A stretch of DNA of 64,000 nt from Yersinia kristensenii (GTDB taxonomy: Bacteria > Pseudomonadota > Gammaproteobacteria > Enterobacterales > Enterobacteriaceae), in assembly GCF_900460525.1 (NCBI RefSeq), contig NZ_UHIY01000001.1:1860001-1924000 (forward strand), in the 5' to 3' direction. Made by a program: the position numbers and the translations under genes. Position 1 is the first letter of the stretch, and every line of letters begins with the position of its first letter. The notes beneath the pieces were generated by a model, which saw nothing but the letters and a program-made list of their open reading frames with translations, did not search any database and was not told the DNA's origin. Shown here in pieces: positions 61,357 through 64,000 of this stretch.

Positions 61357-62355
61357 GTGAAAACAGCTGGCAAAAAGATTAAAGATAAATCATTGGTGCA
61401 AGGCCGAATGATGAACGGCGCGATGGCATTATTGCTGGTGGTAGGTTTAACCGGTCATGCATTCGCCGCGCCAGGCAACAGTAGCGCAGTCGCTGCATCA
61501 GTTGTGACACCAACGACGACAGCAACATCAACGCCGTTACCTGCACCGGAAATTACATCTGTAGCAGCCCCTGCTAATGCAGAAGCTGTTGCACCCACAA
61601 TGCCAGCACCGGTGATTCAACCTGCCCCGCAAGGGCTGGCGATGGACCTCTCAGTTTGGGGTATGTATCAACATGCTGATGTGGTGGTTAAAGGTGTAAT
61701 GATTGGCTTGGTATTGGCCTCAATTGTGACCTGGACTATTTTATTCTCCAAAGGGACTGAATTATTCCGCGCACGTCGCCGTTTACGGCAAGAACACGAA
61801 GTTATCGGCGCGGTCGCTGATCTTGATACCGCGTCTGAGCGAGCAGAGGTTTTCTCTCCAGAGAGCATCAGCGGACTATTGCTGCGTGAGGCGCAGAATG
61901 AGCGCCTGCTATCGGCAGAATCAGATGATAACAATGGCATTAAAGAGCGTACTGCTTTTCGTCTGGAGCGCCGCGTGGCTGCCATTGGTCGCCAAATGGG
62001 CAAAGGTAATGGCTTCCTGGCGACAATCGGTGCTATTTCTCCGTTTGTCGGGTTGTTTGGTACGGTTTGGGGCATCATGAACAGCTTTATTGGTATTGCT
62101 CACTCACAGACGACCAACCTGGCTGTTGTTGCTCCGGGTATTGCAGAAGCCTTGCTGGCAACAGCACTTGGCTTAGTTGCCGCAATTCCTGCAGTGGTTA
62201 TCTATAATATCTTTGCTCGCCTTATTGGTTCTTATCGCGCTCAGGTAGGGGATGTTGCTGCACAGGTATTATTATTGCTGAGCCGTGATCTTGATTTGAG
62301 CAACAGCGCTGAAGCAAAGTCACCTAAGCAGCCTCACCAATTGCGTGCGGGGTGA
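61357..62355 (+). CDS. exbB: TonB-system energiser ExbB
   Basis: A 332-residue inner-membrane protein that with ExbD uses the proton gradient to power TonB. The GTG at 61357 has GGAGG at the right distance; an upstream ATG at 61333 has none, and the MMNGAMALLL codons are a later alternative. A signal-like hydrophobic segment (about 18-38) is followed by an Ala/Pro/Thr-rich periplasmic extension (about 40-95), as in the long ExbB form. The three-helix core follows (GVMIGLVLASIVTWTILFSK, AISPFVGLFGTVWGIMNSF, EALLATALGLVAAIPAVVIY). Confidence 0.94.
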   Translation: MKTAGKKIKDKSLVQGRMMNGAMALLLVVGLTGHAFAAPGNSSAVAASVVTPTTTATSTPLPAPEITSVAAPANAEAVAPTMPAPVIQPAPQGLAMDLSVWGMYQHADVVVKGVMIGLVLASIVTWTILFSKGTELFRARRRLRQEHEVIGAVADLDTASERAEVFSPESISGLLLREAQNERLLSAESDDNNGIKERTAFRLERRVAAIGRQMGKGNGFLATIGAISPFVGLFGTVWGIMNSFIGIAHSQTTNLAVVAPGIAEALLATALGLVAAIPAVVIYNIFARLIGSYRAQVGDVAAQVLLLLSRDLDLSNSAEAKSPKQPHQLRAG

Positions 62356-62358
62356 TTT

Positions 62359-62784
62359 ATGGCCATGCGGATGAACGATAACCTCGATGAAAGTGGTGAA
62401 TTGCACGAAATTAACGTGACACCTTTCATCGACGTCATGCTGGTGTTGCTGATTATCTTTATGGTGGCGGCACCCTTGGCGACGGTTGATATTAAAGTAG
62501 ACTTACCGGCATCTTCAGCGGTGCCACAGCCGCGGCCAGAGAAACCGGTTTTTCTGACAGTGAAAGCTGATAATCAGCTGTATGTCGGCGATCAGCAGGT
62601 TGATCGCGATACACTGGCGGCTGCGCTGGATAAAGTGACTCAATCGAACAAAGAAACCACCATATTTTTCCAAGCGGATAAAGTGGTGGATTATGAGACT
62701 CTGATGAGTGTGATGGACGCATTGCGTAAGTCAGGTTATCTCAAGGTAGGTTTAGTCGGCATGGAAGCTGGTGGCGCAAAATAA
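62359..62784 (+). CDS. exbD: TonB-system component ExbD
   Basis: A 141-residue protein with a short cytoplasmic N-terminus, one membrane helix with the essential Asp (NVTPFIDVMLVLLIIFMVAA) and a periplasmic domain. It starts 3 bases after the exbB stop, so it is translationally coupled and iron-regulated with exbB. Confidence 0.96.
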   Translation: MAMRMNDNLDESGELHEINVTPFIDVMLVLLIIFMVAAPLATVDIKVDLPASSAVPQPRPEKPVFLTVKADNQLYVGDQQVDRDTLAAALDKVTQSNKETTIFFQADKVVDYETLMSVMDALRKSGYLKVGLVGMEAGGAK

Positions 62785-62792
62785 TCAATAAT

Positions 62793-62817
62793 AGGCGCGG
62801 TAGTTATTACCGCGCCT
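62793..62817. terminator. Terminator after exbD
   Basis: AGGCGCGGTA and TACCGCGCCT form a 10-bp stem with a 5-base loop between exbD and the convergent vWA gene. No long T run follows on either side. Confidence 0.6.
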
Positions 62818-62835
62818 GATATTGGTGATTGGAGA

Positions 62836-64000
62836 TTATTGTTTGGGAGTATTACGTCCGACCTCACTTGTTGCTGACACGCTAACGGCTTGTTGTAGTT
62901 CAAGTTCCAGCTCATGAGCATTATGAGCTTCGTAGTAATTATCTTCACCAACGCATTGTTTCCAGTTAATATATTCAGGTGCATTTACATTATTTTCCGG
63001 TGAATATGCAATGGCAATAAATGCCATTTGAATACCATTCTTTATAATCATCTCACACATTCCTTCATCTATAAGTGTTTTGCTGATAAAAAATCCTTTA
63101 TTTGGTAACATTGTCGAGTTATAGCTATCCATACCATCTGAAAGAATGATCATTAGTTTTTTATGGCCATTATCAGCTGTCTCCTTAAATATGTTATTAG
63201 CCGAGAGTATCCCTGAGCTTATTAGCGTCCCCCCTAATGGAGCCATTTCTATTATATTTTCTATACTATAATCAAATTGTTCTCTCTCTAGTGAGTATGA
63301 GTTTGTACCACTTAGGCAAATCTCTTTGTGTTTGATATCACGCATAGGGATATCAATGGGTTGTACATTTTCAGTAATTGACATAATTGTCTTTTTATAG
63401 TCAATATGATCGCCGATTACATCCAAAAAAGTCCAAGCGTTCTTTGTGGCCTCTGCATTTTCCGACAGATAATCACCGTTAGGCTTATATATCTTTGGTG
63501 AAAAAGGTAAATGGCAATATTCTTTGTTTTCTCCATTTTCTGAAACTTTTCTTTTTGTTCCCGATCCGAAAGGGATAAAACCTATAGTATTAACATTACT
63601 ATTATTTTTAATAGTATTATGTAATATTCTAAATGCCGATCTTAAGGCATTTATTCGTTCGCCATTTTTTATGCTCACGTCATCAGAAAAACTTAGCAAC
63701 ATTGAACCTGAATAGTCAGCGACAAAAACTACATCAGTCGGCTCACTGACTTCTATGGTTTTATTTTTTATGGCCTCACCATTATCTGTGGTTTGTATAT
63801 TACTAATGGAGTTGGTAAGAGGACTCCGGCCTAAAAATTCGACAGGATAAGTCATAGTAACAGCGGCATTGTATCCAAGATAGTTGGTATTATCATCTAT
63901 ATTAATTATCGGGTCTGAAAACCCCTCAGAGGGTAAATAGGCATTAGCATAAGATAAAACCAATTCCCTGTTTTTTGTTTGTTGAGCCGCATTGGGTATT
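62836..64000 (-). CDS. TadG-like von Willebrand factor A protein (partial, runs off the right edge)
   Basis: The minus-strand frame is open from the window end to its stop at 62836, giving about the last 388 residues. The TTG near 63963 is not the real start, since codons upstream are in frame. A vWA domain covers most of it, with the metal-site motif DVVFVADYSGSMLLSF (DxSGS), GGTLISSG and MIILSDGMD. The layout is that of TadG-type pseudopilin-associated proteins, which have an N-terminal membrane/TadE-like segment that would lie outside. The coding sequence is much more AT-rich than exbBD. The tad/Flp pilus assignment rests on family resemblance and could be another vWA exported protein. Confidence 0.65.
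   Translation of the reverse strand, partial: IPNAAQQTKNRELVLSYANAYLPSEGFSDPIINIDDNTNYLGYNAAVTMTYPVEFLGRSPLTNSISNIQTTDNGEAIKNKTIEVSEPTDVVFVADYSGSMLLSFSDDVSIKNGERINALRSAFRILHNTIKNNSNVNTIGFIPFGSGTKRKVSENGENKEYCHLPFSPKIYKPNGDYLSENAEATKNAWTFLDVIGDHIDYKKTIMSITENVQPIDIPMRDIKHKEICLSGTNSYSLEREQFDYSIENIIEMAPLGGTLISSGILSANNIFKETADNGHKKLMIILSDGMDSYNSTMLPNKGFFISKTLIDEGMCEMIIKNGIQMAFIAIAYSPENNVNAPEYINWKQCVGEDNYYEAHNAHELELELQQAVSVSATSEVGRNTPKQ

Overview
This is an enterobacterial chromosome segment, almost certainly from Yersinia (probably the Y. enterocolitica group; species is inference). Gene content and order follow the enterobacterial core around rpsU-dnaG-rpoD, cca-ygiM-ygiF-glnE-hldE, ubiK-ribB-ygiD-ygiC-ygiB-tolC-nudF-yqiB-cpdA-yqiA-parE and parC-plsC-ftsP-ygiQ-dkgA-yqhD-yqhC-yghB-metC-exbB-exbD. 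ERIC-type repeats lie between several of these genes, as is common in yersiniae.

Region 1 (1-9.9 kb) is accessory. After the end of a glutaminase gene comes a locus that looks like a complete system for eating peptidoglycan sugars. It holds murQ-murP (MurNAc-6-P etherase and MurNAc PTS permease) on the minus strand and a divergent murR-type RpiR regulator. A plus-strand operon follows, encoding a secreted two-domain NagZ-type N-acetylglucosaminidase, an outer-membrane beta-barrel protein and a NamZ-type (DUF1343/GH171) exo-N-acetylmuramidase. An S66 peptidase of the LdcA/MccF type converges on it. Both control regions carry a GTGA-N6-TCAC CRP site. The inferred pathway is: entry through the outer-membrane pore, alternating removal of GlcNAc and MurNAc in the periplasm, MurNAc uptake by MurP, and conversion to GlcNAc-6-P by MurQ. 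The closest published parallel I know is the Bacillus subtilis murQ-murR-murP-amiE-nagZ-namZ cluster; the outer-membrane component here is the Gram-negative addition. A remnant of a short-chain dehydrogenase and a tRNA-Ile(CAU) gene end the region.

Region 2 (10-37 kb) is core: the macromolecular synthesis operon, tsaD, plsY, folB, uppP, cca, ygiM, ygiF, glnE, hldE, a yjeH-type exporter, ubiK, the FMN riboswitch with ribB, ygiD, ygiC, ygiB, tolC, nudF, yqiB, cpdA and yqiA. cpdA (cAMP phosphodiesterase) is interrupted by an in-frame amber codon in an otherwise intact 275-codon frame.

Region 3 (37-50.5 kb) runs from parE to parC. Between these topoisomerase IV genes sit a LysR gene, ygiN-mdaB, a two-component system followed by an orphan sugar-binding protein, and an agaBCD-agaF type PTS for amino sugars with no catabolic enzymes beside it. 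Two pairs of 21-bp direct repeats lie between agaB and parC.

Region 4 (50.5-64 kb) is core again up to exbBD, which is preceded by a Fur-box-like site. The window ends inside an AT-rich minus-strand gene for a von Willebrand factor A protein resembling TadG, probably the end of a tad/Flp pilus locus lying beyond the right edge. I saw no CRISPR array, complete insertion sequence, rRNA or prophage.
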